A program made the position numbers and the translations under genes. Of a DNA stretch of 64,000 nt, positions 29,043-55,238 are shown in pieces. The stretch spans positions 29,740,572-29,804,571 of the forward strand of contig NC_091219.1 in NCBI RefSeq assembly GCF_040958095.1. The letters are read 5' to 3'. This stretch comes from Procambarus clarkii. Lineage: Eukaryota > Arthropoda > Malacostraca > Decapoda > Cambaridae. The notes below the pieces were generated by a model that ran no database searches, was not told the DNA's origin, and was given only the letters and a program-made list of their open reading frames with translations. Within the stretch, counting starts at the first letter, position 1; each line of letters begins with the position of its first letter.

Positions 29043-31587
29043 CTGGAAAATAAATTATGGTTGAATAAAACTTCATAGTACTATACATGCAACACTCAGT
29101 TTGCACAAGGTTAAAGAACAAAAATTCACACCTACATGGTTATATTTTATTCCTTTCACTGAAAAGTGACTAGACACCCATACTCATAAATTATCTATTT
29201 GTACAATTATTATATAATTAAGGTACACTATATAGTCTTGCACTTTGTGGCATGTTGTGCTAAAGTGATAAACAAAATGCATATTTAAGCATTCTGGAAT
29301 CTATTTACAAGCAGTGGTACAGTGGCATTGTAATTGGGTAGAGCCAAATATACCAGATTTGTAAAACTTTCAGCAATTTTTTAAATCTGCAAAATACCAT
29401 GCTTTTTACTGTATTTAAACACACATGAAAAGACAATCAAGGCATTTCAAATAAAACTAAACAAATATACAGGAGATTCCCATTATACAAATGCCTGTTA
29501 TACAAACACTTGTCCATCCAAATGGCCTCTCAAGTCCCCTGCCATGCATCAATTCGCTAACTTAACATGCTCCGCCATCCCCAAGCTGCACTAAAATGCC
29601 CAAACGGCAGTCTTGTGGTGATGTAGGGTGGTACAAAATTGTCCGCATGGTCCACTAGAGAAGATGGGGTTAGGTCAAGACTGTTCAACAGCAAACGGTG
29701 TGTTGAACAAGACTGTTCAACAGCTCATTTTCCGATTGTCAAAACCATATATATATATCATTAAGTTAGAATGTGTAGTATTAGCCTAGATTATGATGAG
29801 TTAGGCTCAGTTGGGTTAAATTAGGTTTGTTTGGGTAAGGTTGGGTTCGTTTTAAAATGTGCTGGCAAACGTGCGTGTGTGTATGATGGAACGTATTTGT
29901 GGGGACTCATGCTGCCTCAACAGTTTTCTGGTGCACAGAACATGACATGCTGTGCATTCTTTGGACTTTTATAGAGAAAAATTCCAGTAACACTGAATGA
30001 AAGAAAGAGAGTTGGGGAATGCACCGGTGCCAAGGAAGAGGTGACCTTAGAAATGAGCTGGCATTATGAAGCACTGAGAGGGGGTGAAAAACAAACAGAT
30101 TGCAAATATTTACAGTGTGAATCACTCATCCTTTGAGACTATTTAGATAAAACAAATCTTACAGCATGTGAAGGGTTCTACACTACTGAAATCAATGACA
30201 AAAAGGAAAATTAAATACTGGGTACACACTAAATTTGTGACTTGGAAAAGTTAACATTGTGGATCAATGACCAGAGTCGTTGATCAACTCCAATCAGCCT
30301 GATGCTCACACAGGCGAAAGCAAGAAGTCTTTTTGATGATTTAAAGAAGAAATTAGGTACAACTACGAGTGATGAAATGTGTGTGGCTAGTCATGGGTGG
30401 TTTAACAGATACTGTATAAGGGTACGGCAAATTTACACAACATAAAACTGAGTAGCGAGGCTGTTATTGCAGTTAAGAAGGGAGCAGCTGAATGTTCCAA
30501 AACTGTCCAAAATTATTGAAGATAGAAACCATTGTGCACATCAAGTGTTTAATGTTATGAAACTGACCTGTTTTGGAAAAAAAAGTGCCTTATAGAACAT
30601 ACATTTCCAAGGAAGAAAAACACTGCCTGGTTTCAAAGCAGCAAAAGACTGCTTAGCCCTTTTGCTGGGAGAAAATGCTGCTGGTGATTGTAAGCTAAAG
30701 CCTCCTCTTTTATGGAAAACTTTTGAAGAAGGCATGTTTATTGTAAACACAATCCCTACACTCCGGTAGAGGCACTATGCACAACATACAATAAATATGA
30801 GACTTAGCAGAGAATCTAACCTATCTAATATTTAATCTACAAACCATACTAAATCCTAACAATAACCATACTATATTTACATCATTTGTATAAAAAAAAA
30901 AAAGGTGACTGAAATTTGCAAACTATGCATTGGCCCAGGGATCAACACATGATGATAACTGCTCTTTAAAGGTTAAGGCATTATATAGTTTCTCTCATGG
31001 TTTCCAATAGTCAGACTTAGACTTATAGACTAAGTCTGAAGTCTAAAATAGACTTCCATAAGCCTGTTAGGCTTACTGAAATCTCCCTAAGACAACCCAC
31101 AACAGTTGCTTAACTCCCATGTACTATTTACTGCTAGGTAAACAGGGGCATCAAATGAAATGCAACATTGTCCAAAAGCTTCTGTCCTGCTGCAGGAGTC
31201 AAACCAGGGACCTTTGGTCTGTGACCCAACTGCACTTACTACTGTGCCACAGAACCCAACTATTGCTAATTGATACCTCACAACATTCTACAGCATTTTG
31301 CTAGTTAAAAACTTACCTTCTAAGCTCTCTTGTAAAGACTCAATAAATTTTTCAAATTCCATCTCTTTCATGGCAGTGAATACATCCTGTGCACTGACAG
31401 TCTTCTTTTTGTTCTTCTGGGCTAAACTGTTGGCTGTAGATGTGGTGTAAAGGACAAATACTGATGCAGCCTTAGCAATAGCACTGCGAGCCTCCTTAGC
31501 CACAGAAATACCTTCAGGTAGTGTATCTTTTATAATGCGTGTAATTACTGCATTTGGAAGATTCAGGTCTTCAGGTCGTTCTGCCAT
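28864..31587 (-). CDS. POLE3: DNA polymerase epsilon subunit 3 (POLE3 / CHRAC17)
   Basis: Two coding exons, complement of join(28864..29042, 31317..31587): 450 bp, 149 residues plus stop, close to the 147 of human POLE3. The protein is a histone-fold subunit that pairs with POLE4 in DNA polymerase epsilon and with CHRAC15 in the CHRAC remodeller, in the nucleus. It starts [20 protein letters not shown], as in vertebrates, and carries the histone fold at about 9-87 ([31 protein letters not shown]). A lysine-rich linker ([16 protein letters not shown]) and an acidic tail follow. The exon junction is phase 1 with consensus sites. A further acceptor (TTTTCAG before 31607) lies 20 bp upstream of the ATG, so a noncoding first exon is likely, probably near 35.1 kb. 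Confidence 0.96.
29470..30790 (+). mobile_element. Tigger-type transposon remnant in the POLE3 intron
   Basis: The left side has a Tigger-like terminal block (CATTATACAAATGCCTGTTA at about 29481). From about 30240 the plus strand carries a degraded transposase: [38 protein letters not shown] and [12 protein letters not shown], then a frame-shifted piece equivalent to LLLGENAAG. This matches the DDE domain of Tigger/Jerky-type transposases. Stops and frameshifts make it inactive. Confidence 0.75.
31011..31039. repeat. Short inverted repeat (10-bp arms)
   Basis: TCAGACTTAG and CTAAGTCTGA with a 9-nt spacer. Confidence 0.85.
31085..31268 (-). mobile_element. Diverged tRNA-derived SINE (SINE-1-like)
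   Basis: The minus strand starts GGGTTCTGTGGCACAGTAGT, has a B box TGGTTTGACTCC, and the family body CCTAGCAGTAAATAGTACAT followed by GGAGTTAAGCAACTGTTGTG. It lies within the POLE3 intron, just below coding exon 1. Confidence 0.7.
31317..31587 (-). CDS. POLE3: POLE3 coding exon 1 (histone fold)
   Basis: It runs from the ATG at 31587 to a donor GTAAGT after 31317, ending one base into a codon. It encodes residues 1-90, including the whole histone fold. A good acceptor 20 bp upstream of the ATG indicates a 5' UTR intron. Confidence 0.96.
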
Positions 31588-31619
31588 ATTAAATACTGGT
31601 AAATTCTCTGAAAACAAAA

Positions 31620-32185
31620 TTATTATTATAATTTATTATTATTATTATTATTAATCCTGTAATATACATTATTTCATAGATTTGAAATAGGTTTTAGAGA
31701 ATAGGTAGATATAAGTGGTTTACCAGGGCATTAAAACTCACTGCTTAAATACCATCAAGGCTTCTATGGAAAAGGAAAAAGAAAAAAATGCGGATAAAAC
31801 AAATAAAAGTACAGTAGTGATATTTTAATTGCATGTAGACTATCGAGAAACAAAGCCCCGGGGTGGCATACAGCCAACTCTATTAGCATGATGAGAACAT
31901 GGGGTGCAATAAATAATTTTTTTTTTTAACAAGCTCGGGTATACATAGCAATGTGCTGCTACCCTATTCTATAGAAAAGATCAAGAGACAAGGAAACCCC
32001 GAGACAAAAGAATAACCTATTGATTAAGCAAATCTCGTTACTTCCACCTGCCCACTACTAGAGGATTATGTACCTTTCTCCTTAATCCCCTAACATTGAT
32101 CTTTAGTCAATTAGCCAGGAAGACATAAAAACCATTGCTCTTGAAAGGGGAGGTTAATTGGTTCCAAGGAGCCACCAAGGACCCA
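31620..32185. other. Putative POLE3 5' UTR intron, no recognised feature
   Basis: An ATT trinucleotide run at about 31620-31652, then AT-rich sequence without recognised elements. Confidence 0.4.
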
Positions 32186-32189
32186 CCAG

Positions 32190-32740
32190 AAAAAGGCATT
32201 TCATTATTAATTTTTTTTTTTGATAGAGCACCTATTGGTGGCTCCTTGGTACTGTCATAGAGAAAAAACAAAAAGGGGTACATACCAGCAGTGGAAGAGA
32301 GTTGCCGAGAAAGTAACCCCCCTTGAAAAGGGTAATTAGTGACGAATTAATCACCAGACAAGTCCAATGCAGATCAGGATCATTCACTAAGTAAGGATTC
32401 GCCAGTACTGTTGGACCACTAAACCCACAAGCCCAAATTTCTGCCCAAGCCACACTTTAAAAACTGCAGAGCTGCAAACTTATGAACATCATGGACCTCA
32501 AGGGTAGACCACTGGCTATTAAACTTAATGACATTGTGGACAATCTAAGACAAATGGGCCCTGGAACAAGGACCCAGGGACACTGGAGCCACAGAGTATC
32601 CCCTCCCCCCCCCCCTCGGTCCACCACTAGTGATGCAGAGGTAACAGGGAATGGTCGCAACTGGACACAATAAATAATGAACCCCGGTAGAATCAACCAA
32701 GCATCAATCACCAATGGATCCCGGTATTCAACAATACATT
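32190..32740. repeat. Diverged repeat family X copy
   Basis: It shares AAAAAGGCATTTCATTA, the inverted GGTGGCTCCTTGG block and, at 32675-32720, the ATCAACCAAGCATCAATCAC segment with the copies at 4.6 and 5.8 kb. A C-run lies at about 32600-32615. Confidence 0.55.
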
Positions 32741-33056
32741 TGAATAACCCCCTTTTCCTTAAAGTCGAATGTTTACTTTATTATTCCTAGGGTTTGGAAA
32801 GTTTTTTTTTTTTTGCTTTAGTTTACCCCTAATTTAGACAGAACAATTGGACATTTGCACTCTCTGGATATAGGCCCAAATGGCTATGGAGTGCAGTCAA
32901 ATAGTATACACACATTTTGACAAAAGTTGTTTTCCAATTCTAAAAACCATATATTGTTAGGCTAGGCTGTGTTATATTCAATTGGATTAAGTTGGTTAGG
33001 GTTTGGTAGGTTTCATAATATTTTCAGCAAACAATCTTGTATACAATATACAATAC

Positions 33057-33270
33057 AGGGGTCCCAGTAGTAATATAGTCGGGTTTGTTCTAGACTCACA
33101 ATTGAGAATTCTGGGTTTGAATCCCGGGCAGGACAGAAATGGTTGGGCACATTTCCTATCACCTAATGTGCCTGTTCACCTAGCAACAAGTAGGTACGCA
33201 GGAATTAGTCACCTTTATATAATAATGTGTATAAACACACACACTAGCTGCCTGTCCCCCAACATAATGA
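33057..33270 (+). mobile_element. tRNA-derived SINE, family 2 (SINE-2)
   Basis: The head is tRNA-like: GGTCCCAGTAGT, an anticodon-arm remnant CTAGACTCACAATTGAG (loop with CAC, Val-like) and B box GGTTTGAATCCCGGG. The body has CCTATCACCTAATGTGCCTG and the 3' part CTGCCTGTCCCCCAACATAA. A second plus-strand copy lies at 61703; minus-strand copies are at 39030 and, partial, at 38385 and 44540. Confidence 0.8.
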
Positions 33271-33725
33271 ATTGTTATTAATATGACTTGCACTATTCAT
33301 ATACTGTACTATAAGAAAATAATGCAATATATCGGGCTCAAAAACTAAACAAAATTAGATTTACTAGTACAGTAGTTATGACATCACCAATAATTTAAAA
33401 CTCACACAGCTCATGCCAGGTTTTAGACTGCACTATAATATGTAGTAGAAACAATGACACAGTATAGGCTTCATATTTTATTACAGAATTTCAAATTAAC
33501 TTTTAATGCCCCAATGGATTTAGAGGGGGTGAAATGTACGTAAAGTCCTCTCACACACTTTTAAAACAGGCATATCTAATGTTATGCAAATGTTAATAAT
33601 TTCACAGATGATCTGTGGATAAAATGTGAAGGCACTCGAGTAATTCCTTAATACAGCATTCGTTCTTGCTACTACAGCTGGCATGCTCAGCAGCCAATAA
33701 AATAATGTATGGTAATGTGATAATG

Positions 33726-34678
33726 CTGGCAAGGTACTCACGTAAGGGTGGCAAGGTACTCACGTAAGGGTGGCGAGGTACTCACGTAAGGGTGGCAAGG
33801 TACTCACGTAAGGGTGGCAAGGTACTCACGTAAGGGTGGCGAGGTACTCACGTAAGGGTGGCGAGGTACTCACGTAAGGCTGGCGAGGTACTCACGTAAG
33901 GCTGGCGAGGTACTCACGTAAGGGTGGCGAGGTACTCACGTAAGGCTGGCGAGGTACTCACGTAAGGCTGGCAAGGTACTCACGTAAGGGTGGCAAGGTA
34001 CTCACGTAAGGGTGGCAAGGTACTCACGTAAGGGTGGCGAGGTACTCACGTAAGGGTGGCGAGGTACTCACGTAAGGGTGGCGAGGTACTCACGTAAGGG
34101 TGGCGAGGTACTCACGTAAGGCTGGCGAGGTACTCACGTAAGGCTGGCGAGGTACTCACGTAAGGCTGGCGAGGTACTCACGTAAGGCTGGCGAGGTACT
34201 CACGTAAGGCTGGCAAGGTACTCACGTAAGGCTGGCAAGGTACTCACGTAAGGCTGGCAAGGTACTCACGTAAGGGTGGCAAGGTACTCACATAAGGCTG
34301 GCAAGGTACTCACGTAAGGCTGGCAAGGTACTCACGTAAGGCTGGCAAGGTACTCACGTAAGGCTGGCAAGGTACTCACGTAAGGCTGGCAAGGTACTCA
34401 CGTAAGGCTGGCAAGGTACTCACGTAAGGCTGGCGAGGTACTCACGTAAGGGTGGCAAGGTACTCACATAAGGCTGGCAAGGTACTCACGTAAGGCTGGC
34501 AAGGTACTCACGTAAGGCTGGCAAGGTACTCACGTAAGGCTGGCAAGGTACTCACGTAAGGCTGGCAAGGTACTCACGTAAGGCTGGCAAGGTACTCACG
34601 TAAGGCTGGCAAGGTACTCACGTAAGGCTGGCAAGGTACTCACGTAAGGCTGGCAAGGTACTCACGTAAGGGTCCCAG
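33726..34678. repeat. 22-bp minisatellite with splice-donor-like motifs
   Basis: About 43 copies of GGTACTCACGTAAGG(G/C)TGGC(A/G)A. Each unit carries GTAAGG on the plus strand and GTGAGT on the minus strand, both 5' splice-site-like. Only position 16 (G/C), position 21 (A/G) and rare ACATAAGG variants change. The array resumes at 34990-35098 after a SINE-3 insertion. Confidence 0.97.
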
Positions 34679-34941
34679 CGGTCTCCGTGGTGTAGTGGTA
34701 AGACACTCGCCTGGCGTTCCGCGAGCACTATGTCATGGGTTCGTATCCTGGCCGGGGAGGATTTACTGGGCGCAATTCCTTAACTGTAGCCTCTGTTTAA
34801 CGCAACAGTAAAATGTGTACTTGGATGAAAAAACGATTCTTCGCGGCAGGGGATCGTATTCCAGGGACCATAGGATTAAGGACTTGCCCGAAACCCTACG
34901 CGTACTAGTGGCTGTACAAGAATGTAACAACTCTTGTATAT

Positions 34942-34989
<48 letters not shown>
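34679..34989 (+). mobile_element. tRNA-derived SINE, family 3 (SINE-3), with poly(A) tail
   Basis: The head reads GTCTCCGTGGTGTAGTGGTA (A box) and GGGTTCGTATCCTGG (B box). The body has GGATTTACTGGGCGCAATTC and AACGCAACAGTAAAATGTGT. The 3' block GCCCGAAACCCTACGCGTAC and ACTCTTGTATATATC is followed by about 40 A. It splits the 22-bp minisatellite. Copies: 42408 (plus) and 46075 (minus). Confidence 0.9.
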
Positions 34990-34993
<4 letters not shown>

Positions 34994-35098
34994 TGGCGAG
35001 GTACTCACGTAAGGGTGGCGAGGTACTCACATAAGGCTGGCGAGGTACTCACATAAGGCTGGCAAGGTACTCACATAAGGCTGGCAAGGTACTCACGG
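34990..35098. repeat. 22-bp minisatellite, distal part
   Basis: Five further units, mostly of the ACATAAGG variant type, ending at GGTACTCACGGGAGAG. The last minus-strand GTGAGT lies at 35091-35096 and adjoins the putative POLE3 first exon. Confidence 0.95.
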
Positions 35099-35215
35099 GA
35101 GAGTACAAGAGTTCGTGCCGTGGGAGGCTGGCAGGAGGTAAACACACACACGCTTCCCGCCACACACTTTCATAACACGCCGTAAGGGTAGTCAACCTTC
35201 CTCATCGCCGCTCAT
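35097..35215 (-). promoter_or_regulatory. Putative POLE3 first exon and promoter with E2F-like site
   Basis: On the minus strand, sequence ending ...CTCTCCC is followed by GTGAGTACC at 35096, a good donor, and could splice to the acceptor at 31607. Just upstream is GGCGGGAA (about 35155-35162), an E2F-type motif that would suit a replication gene. A diverged copy of this segment (TTCCCGCCACACAC...AACACGCCGTAAGGGTAGTC) lies at 35885-35945. This is inference from position and motifs only. Confidence 0.4.
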
Positions 35216-35338
35216 TATCCCATATTCTTCTCTTTAATTCCATGTATGACCATCTGTTATGTCACATGGGGGTTATTAGATGAACTCATAGCTAGTTCTT
35301 GATCTATATTATGTAATCCTTCACACAGAGCAGTGTAA

Positions 35339-35945
35339 CTGCATACTATAGCTGCTGGGGTACCTATAACAGCTTACCCTCTTAATAAAAAAATAAAAAT
35401 ATAATAGAAAATAGGGCTACTCTTTAACAAACCTATCGTGGTGTATTCTCCCTAATCTAATCTAAAATAACCTATCCTAACCCAACTAGCCAAAATGTCA
35501 GATAATTTGTGCATAGTATATGTACCAGCGCTGTTCAAGATGAGTGACGTCACTCGGACGACCACATGTTCGGCTTGGGCTGCCAGAAAGCCTAACTTTG
35601 TTCTTCTTGGACACTACTCCATTCTCCAAGTCGACTCCAAGTGATTCGCCAAGTATCACACCTGATGTGCCTTCTCCAGAAACTACTTCAAATCAAATTT
35701 TGTTGAACTCAATCAAACCAGTTGCGACCATCAATCACTTGATGGAAAAGACTAACAGCATACTATAGCTGCTGGGTACCTATAACAGCTTACCCTCTAG
35801 TTAAAAAATAAAAATGTAAATAAACTAGCCTTTGTGGAGCCTTCTGCTCCACAGAATATCAACCATTCTGTGGTTGATATTCCCCACACACTTCCCGCCA
35901 CACACCTTCATAACACGCCGTAAGGGTAGTCGTCCTTCGTCATCG
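35339..35945. repeat. Segmental duplication around the POLE3 5' region
   Basis: CATACTATAGCTGCTGG...CCTATAACAGCTTACCCTCT occurs at about 35342-35385 and again at 35758-35800. The E2F-like segment of 35155-35200 recurs at 35885-35945. Two perfect hairpins lie between the second copies at 35833-35853 and 35854-35882. Confidence 0.75.
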
Positions 35946-36008
35946 CCAGATAGTATATGTACACTTTATATATACACTTTTTATCTGATGAAAGTGTAAA
36001 TATACTAT

Positions 36009-37545
36009 ACACAATTGACAAAGGCTGTTGGGCCTGACAGAATCTCACCGTGGATACTAAAAGTAGGTGCAGAGGCACTAAGTGTGCCACTCAATGGTGT
36101 ATAACAGGTCACTGGAAACAGGAGACCTACCGGAAAGTTGGAAGACAGGTAATGTAGTCTCAATATAAAAAAAGGATGACAGGCAAGAGGCACTGAACTA
36201 TAGGCCAGTCTCCCTAACTTGTATACCATGCAAGGTGATGGAGAAGATCGTGAGGAAAAGGCTCGTAAAGCATCTAGAGGGAAATAATTTTGTGACACAC
36301 CACCAACATGGGTTCAGAGATGGTAAATCGTGCCTCACAGGTTTAATAGAATTCTATGACCAAGCAACAAAAATTAGGCAAGAAAGAGAAGGGTGGGCAG
36401 ACTGCATTTTCTTGGACTGTCAGAAAGTCTTTGACACAGTAATCCATAAAAGGCTGTTACAAAAGTTGGAGCAACAGGCAAGAGTAAAAGGTAAGGTGCT
36501 CCAGTGGATAAGGGAGTATCTAAGCAACAGGAAACAACGAGTAATTGTGACGGGGGGAGACATCAGAGTGGCGAGATGTCACCAGCGGAATCCTACAGAG
36601 CTCTGTACTTGGACCCATCCTGTTTCTGATATATGTAAATGATCTTCCAGAGGGTATAGACTCATTAGTCTCAATGTTTGCTGATGATGCAAAAATTATG
36701 AGAAGAATCAAGACAGATGATGATGGACAGAGACTACAGAATGACCTGGACAAACTGGACGAATGGTCTAGGAAATGGCTGCTAAAGTTCAACTCAAGAA
36801 AGTGTAAGGTAATGAAATTAGGCGAAGGGAGCAGAAGACTGAACACAAGGTACCATCTGGGAGGTGAAATCCTGCAAGAGTCAAGTAGAGAGAAAGATCT
36901 GGTGGTTGATATCACACTGAACCTGTCCCCAGAGGCCCACATCAAAAGGAAATCATCAGCGGCATATGCTAGGTTGGCCAACATAAGAACTGCCTTTAGA
37001 AACTTGTGTAAGGAATCGTTCAGGACCCTGTATACCACTTATGTCAGACCAATCCTGGAATATGCAGCTCCTGCCTGGAGTCCATATCTAGTTAAACACA
37101 AAACAAAGTTAGAGAAGATTCAGCGGTATGCCACCAGGCTCGTCCCGGAACTGGGAGGTATGATCTACGAGGAAAGGCTGAACCTCACGTCCCTGGAAAA
37201 CAGAAGAGTAAGGGGAGACATGATAACCACCTACAAAATTATCTGGGGAATTGACAGGGTGGACAAAGACAAACTCTTCAGCACGGTGGAACACGAACAA
37301 GGGACACAGGTGGAAACTTAGTACCCAAATGAGCTACAGAGACATTAGAAAATAATGTTTTCAGTGTCAGAGTAGTTAGTAAATGGAATGCACTAGGAAG
37401 TGGTGTGGTGGAGGCTGACTCCATACATAGTTTCAAATGTACAAATGATAGAGCCCAGTAGGCTCAGGAATCTGTACACAGTTGAGAGGCGGGACCAAAG
37501 AGACAAAGCTCAACCCCTGCAAGCACAAATAGGTGAGTACTGCAT
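36009..37545 (+). pseudogene. LINE-C, CR1-like reverse transcriptase pseudogene
   Basis: The plus strand begins AVGPDRISPWIL, then MEKIVRKRLVKHLEGNNFVT, HQHGFRDGKSCLTGLIEFYD and FLDCQKVFDTVIHKRLLQKL. After a frameshift near 36590 it has the catalytic [44 protein letters not shown] and GDMITTYKIIWGID. The frame breaks at least twice, and no endonuclease is present. The 3' end has GCGGGACCAAAGAGACAAAG, GCACAAATAGGTGAGTAC and a TATG-repeat tail. It is related to but distinct from LINE-D. Confidence 0.88.
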
Positions 37546-37597
37546 GCGAGAGAGAGTATGTATGTATGTATGTATGTATATTATATATACATACATA

Positions 37598-37625
37598 CTG
37601 TCAATCAACACCAGTTGATTGACAG
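37598..37625. repeat. Perfect hairpin (12-bp arms)
   Basis: CTGTCAATCAAC and GTTGATTGACAG with a 4-nt spacer, next to a TATG/CATA near-palindrome and a second partial copy of the LINE-C 3' end. Confidence 0.9.
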
Positions 37626-37639
37626 TTGAGAGACGGGAC

Positions 37640-39025
37640 CAAAGAGACTCAAAGAACTCAAAGTACCTCATACTATTTGGTCAGAAACCATTGATTACAG
37701 GGCAATCACATATATAATGTTGGAGAGTATGTCCCAGCTCTGGTTTACATAGTTTACAATTGGGATGTTAACCATTGGGAGATTCATTACCTGCAGCCAC
37801 CTGCTATAGATATCGATATCCCAGCCTAATACTGGCAATTACAATGTCCCACTACTGTCTAGTGGATGTTTTCTGCTGCCTGTACATATAATTTTCGGTT
37901 CTAAGCATGTCATAGCTCTAATCCTAATTTCCATCACTAATTTCCTGAAATGCTGCTGTTTTTTTCCAACAGAATTGAACTGTTGAGCGAGTTTTGTTGT
38001 TGTTGTTTATTTTTTCAACCATGTCCAGATCTAACTCAATTTCAGGCTTATCACATACAGTTTTAGCTGCCTTGTCCGTGTCATCATGCTGGACAACACG
38101 TGAGATGGGATTCATACAAATGAGACTCTGAAACTCTTGTTCTGTGTATTAATAATGTTGTTTATAATGGATGTTACAACATTTATAGTATATATTTTGC
38201 ATGTTAGGTTTTTATGTGCTGGAAGAGCTGGGAGGGGGGGGGGGGCAGGAGCTGGCTAGGGTTAATATGTTGAATTTTACAAAATAGGAGTAAAGCTGTT
38301 TGTACAAAAATTTGTCATATATGTTTTATAAGATAAGTAGGTTTGATATTGGTCTACAATTGTTTATTATTATTTTTATGATTCGTTTTGTCGAGGACAG
38401 GCAGCCTGTGTATATATATGCGTTAGGCTTATTTTGATGTCCCACCCTAAGGTCGAACTACTGACCCTCCCCCAGGATACAAGTCCATAAGTTTAAGGAC
38501 AAAGTGTTTCATGTCTACAGTTGGGAGTATAAGCCTTCACCACACAGGTCAAGAGGGATCCTCCACAAGAGCAAGGTAAAAATAATACAAAGAGACAAGT
38601 TGCGGAAGCGCACTAAGATATCTTTTACAGGGAACATAAGCATTATGTCATTGACCTGTCTTGACATGTTCTGAACGCTCCCTCCCACAGTTTATCCATA
38701 GTGTACATCTGTGTGTGTTCCATGTACTACCTGTGTTAGGAGGCCAAATATACAATATTTAGTTTACATTTTTAAATTTTTCCCCGAGGAGCGAGTTTAT
38801 TGGGCATCGTCACTCATCCTGTTAATGGACACACCACCATAGCAGCATGTATGACACTCCCCAATAGGAAGAAAACCCGCTGGATTGTTCATCCTGTCAC
38901 TTGTACCCAGACACAGCTGGGACTTGCTTAACTGTCTCAAGCGAACAGTGAGGTCTATCAGAATGAGTTGGTCACTTGTGGCTTATACATATTTCGAACA
39001 ATGGAATCAGTTATGATCGTATAAT
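37640..39025. other. Intergenic, mostly unrecognised; SINE-2 fragment near 38.4 kb
   Basis: Lies between POLE3 and the SLC10 gene. At about 38385-38490, minus strand, there is a SINE-2-like 3' half (GGACTTGTATCCTGGGGGAG, GGCTGCCTGTCCTCGAC). Nothing else was recognised. Confidence 0.45.
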
Positions 39026-39029
39026 TCAT

Positions 39030-39280
39030 AGTGTCGGGGAACAGGCAGTCATTGTATATATATATATTTGGCTTATATAGTCTAATGTCGAACTCTGACC
39101 CTCCCCTGGATGAAACCCCACAGCAAGCCGACTAACTCCTGGGGTACCTATTTACTGCTAGATGGACAGGGGCATTAGGTGATAGGAAACGCCCCTAACC
39201 ATTTCTTTCCCGCCAGGGATTCGAATTCCCGATTGTCACTAGAGAACGAACCCGACTGTTGTGTAGCTAAAGGTTTGTGT
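39030..39280 (-). mobile_element. SINE-2 copy
   Basis: The minus strand reads CAGTCGGGTTCGTTCTCTAG, GAATTCGAATCCCTGGCGGG (B box), CCTATCACCTAATGCCCCTG and CTAGCAGTAAATAGGTACCC, ending in GACTGCCTGTTCCCCGACAC. Confidence 0.8.
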
Positions 39281-39428
39281 ACAATTAGGTATATCTCTTG
39301 CAATCTCAGCTAATGACTTCTAATTAGGAAAATTCGCCCCTTTGTACATTTGCCACATTCGACTACTATATACTGTATTATGGAATCATTCGCCTATCTG
39401 TATGATGTACAAATTCATAATATTCCTT

Positions 39429-39457
39429 GATACTGCTTTGAGTATCAAAGCAGTATC
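39429..39457. repeat. Perfect hairpin (13-bp arms) with third direct copy
   Basis: GATACTGCTTTGA and TCAAAGCAGTATC with a 3-nt spacer. GATACTGCTTTGAGT then occurs again at once, showing local template re-use. Confidence 0.92.
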
Positions 39458-39539
39458 AGATACTGCTTTGAGTCCTTATCTGACCTCACCTGGGCCTATA
39501 TCGTGAAGTACTGTACTTTCCATTTTTAATGTGTTATCC

Positions 39540-39700
39540 GGTTTTGATTGATTTATTTATTTATTTATTTATATACAAGAAGGTTTAGTTTAGTTCATTT
39601 ATTATACAAGAAGGTACATTGGGTTTGTGAGGATACATAACATAGTATTTACAATCTTGTAAAGCCACTAGTACGCGCAGCGTTTCGGGCAGGTCCTTAA
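39540..39700 (-). mobile_element. LINE-B-type 3' end
   Basis: The minus strand has GACCTGCCCGAAACGCTGCG followed by CGTACTAGTGGCTTTACAAG and a TAAATAAATAAA tail. This is the conserved 3' block shared by LINE-B (53.2 kb) and SINE-3. Confidence 0.6.
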
Positions 39701-40321
39701 TCTAACAGATAATTTTAAGTACGTAAATTCTGTTCTCTCGGTCAGTACTGTGCTGCATGTACTTATTGTTTTGTAGATTAAGTTACCTGTCAACCGAGGC
39801 AAGACTATTATCATCTAAATTAATTACCATTGCCAATTAATTGTAATTGATTTACGTGTCAATTATTTCCATTGTAATTTATTCTTCATTGACAATTATT
39901 TGTTAATAAAGTTTCACATGGGTATATTTAATTTGTTTGTTATTGTATAATTAAACGCTTAGCTAATTTATTAAAAAATTTAATTAATACAATTTCTATC
40001 ACCATTCTAAGTTTGAGTTTCGCTTGACACAGAACAATTATTGTGTATAATTAGGTGTGTGAGGCTCATAACCTAAGATCCGTATGTAGCATAACTGTAG
40101 TTAATTATGATCTATAAGTAGTTGAATTAAGATTTCTATGCTCCAAAATTGTGGTATCTTATTTCTGCATGTTACGTGATTGGTAAAGTAACTTAAGATG
40201 TGTATTATGGTTGGTGAGGTAACCTCTGGGGTCTACATGTAATGCATTTGGTGAAGGTGACTTTAGATGTGTGTTGGTGGGTTGTAGTCACATAGATGTG
40301 TACATAGCTGGGGTGTCTAGG

Positions 40322-55238
<14,917 letters not shown>

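Noticed and set aside
33726-35098. CRISPR-like array of short direct repeats
   Set aside because: The 22-bp units are contiguous with no unique spacers, and the setting is eukaryotic.
37924-38115. 63-codon minus-strand frame with charged sequence as an exon
   Set aside because: No recognisable family and no consistent splice partners; left as unassigned intergenic DNA.
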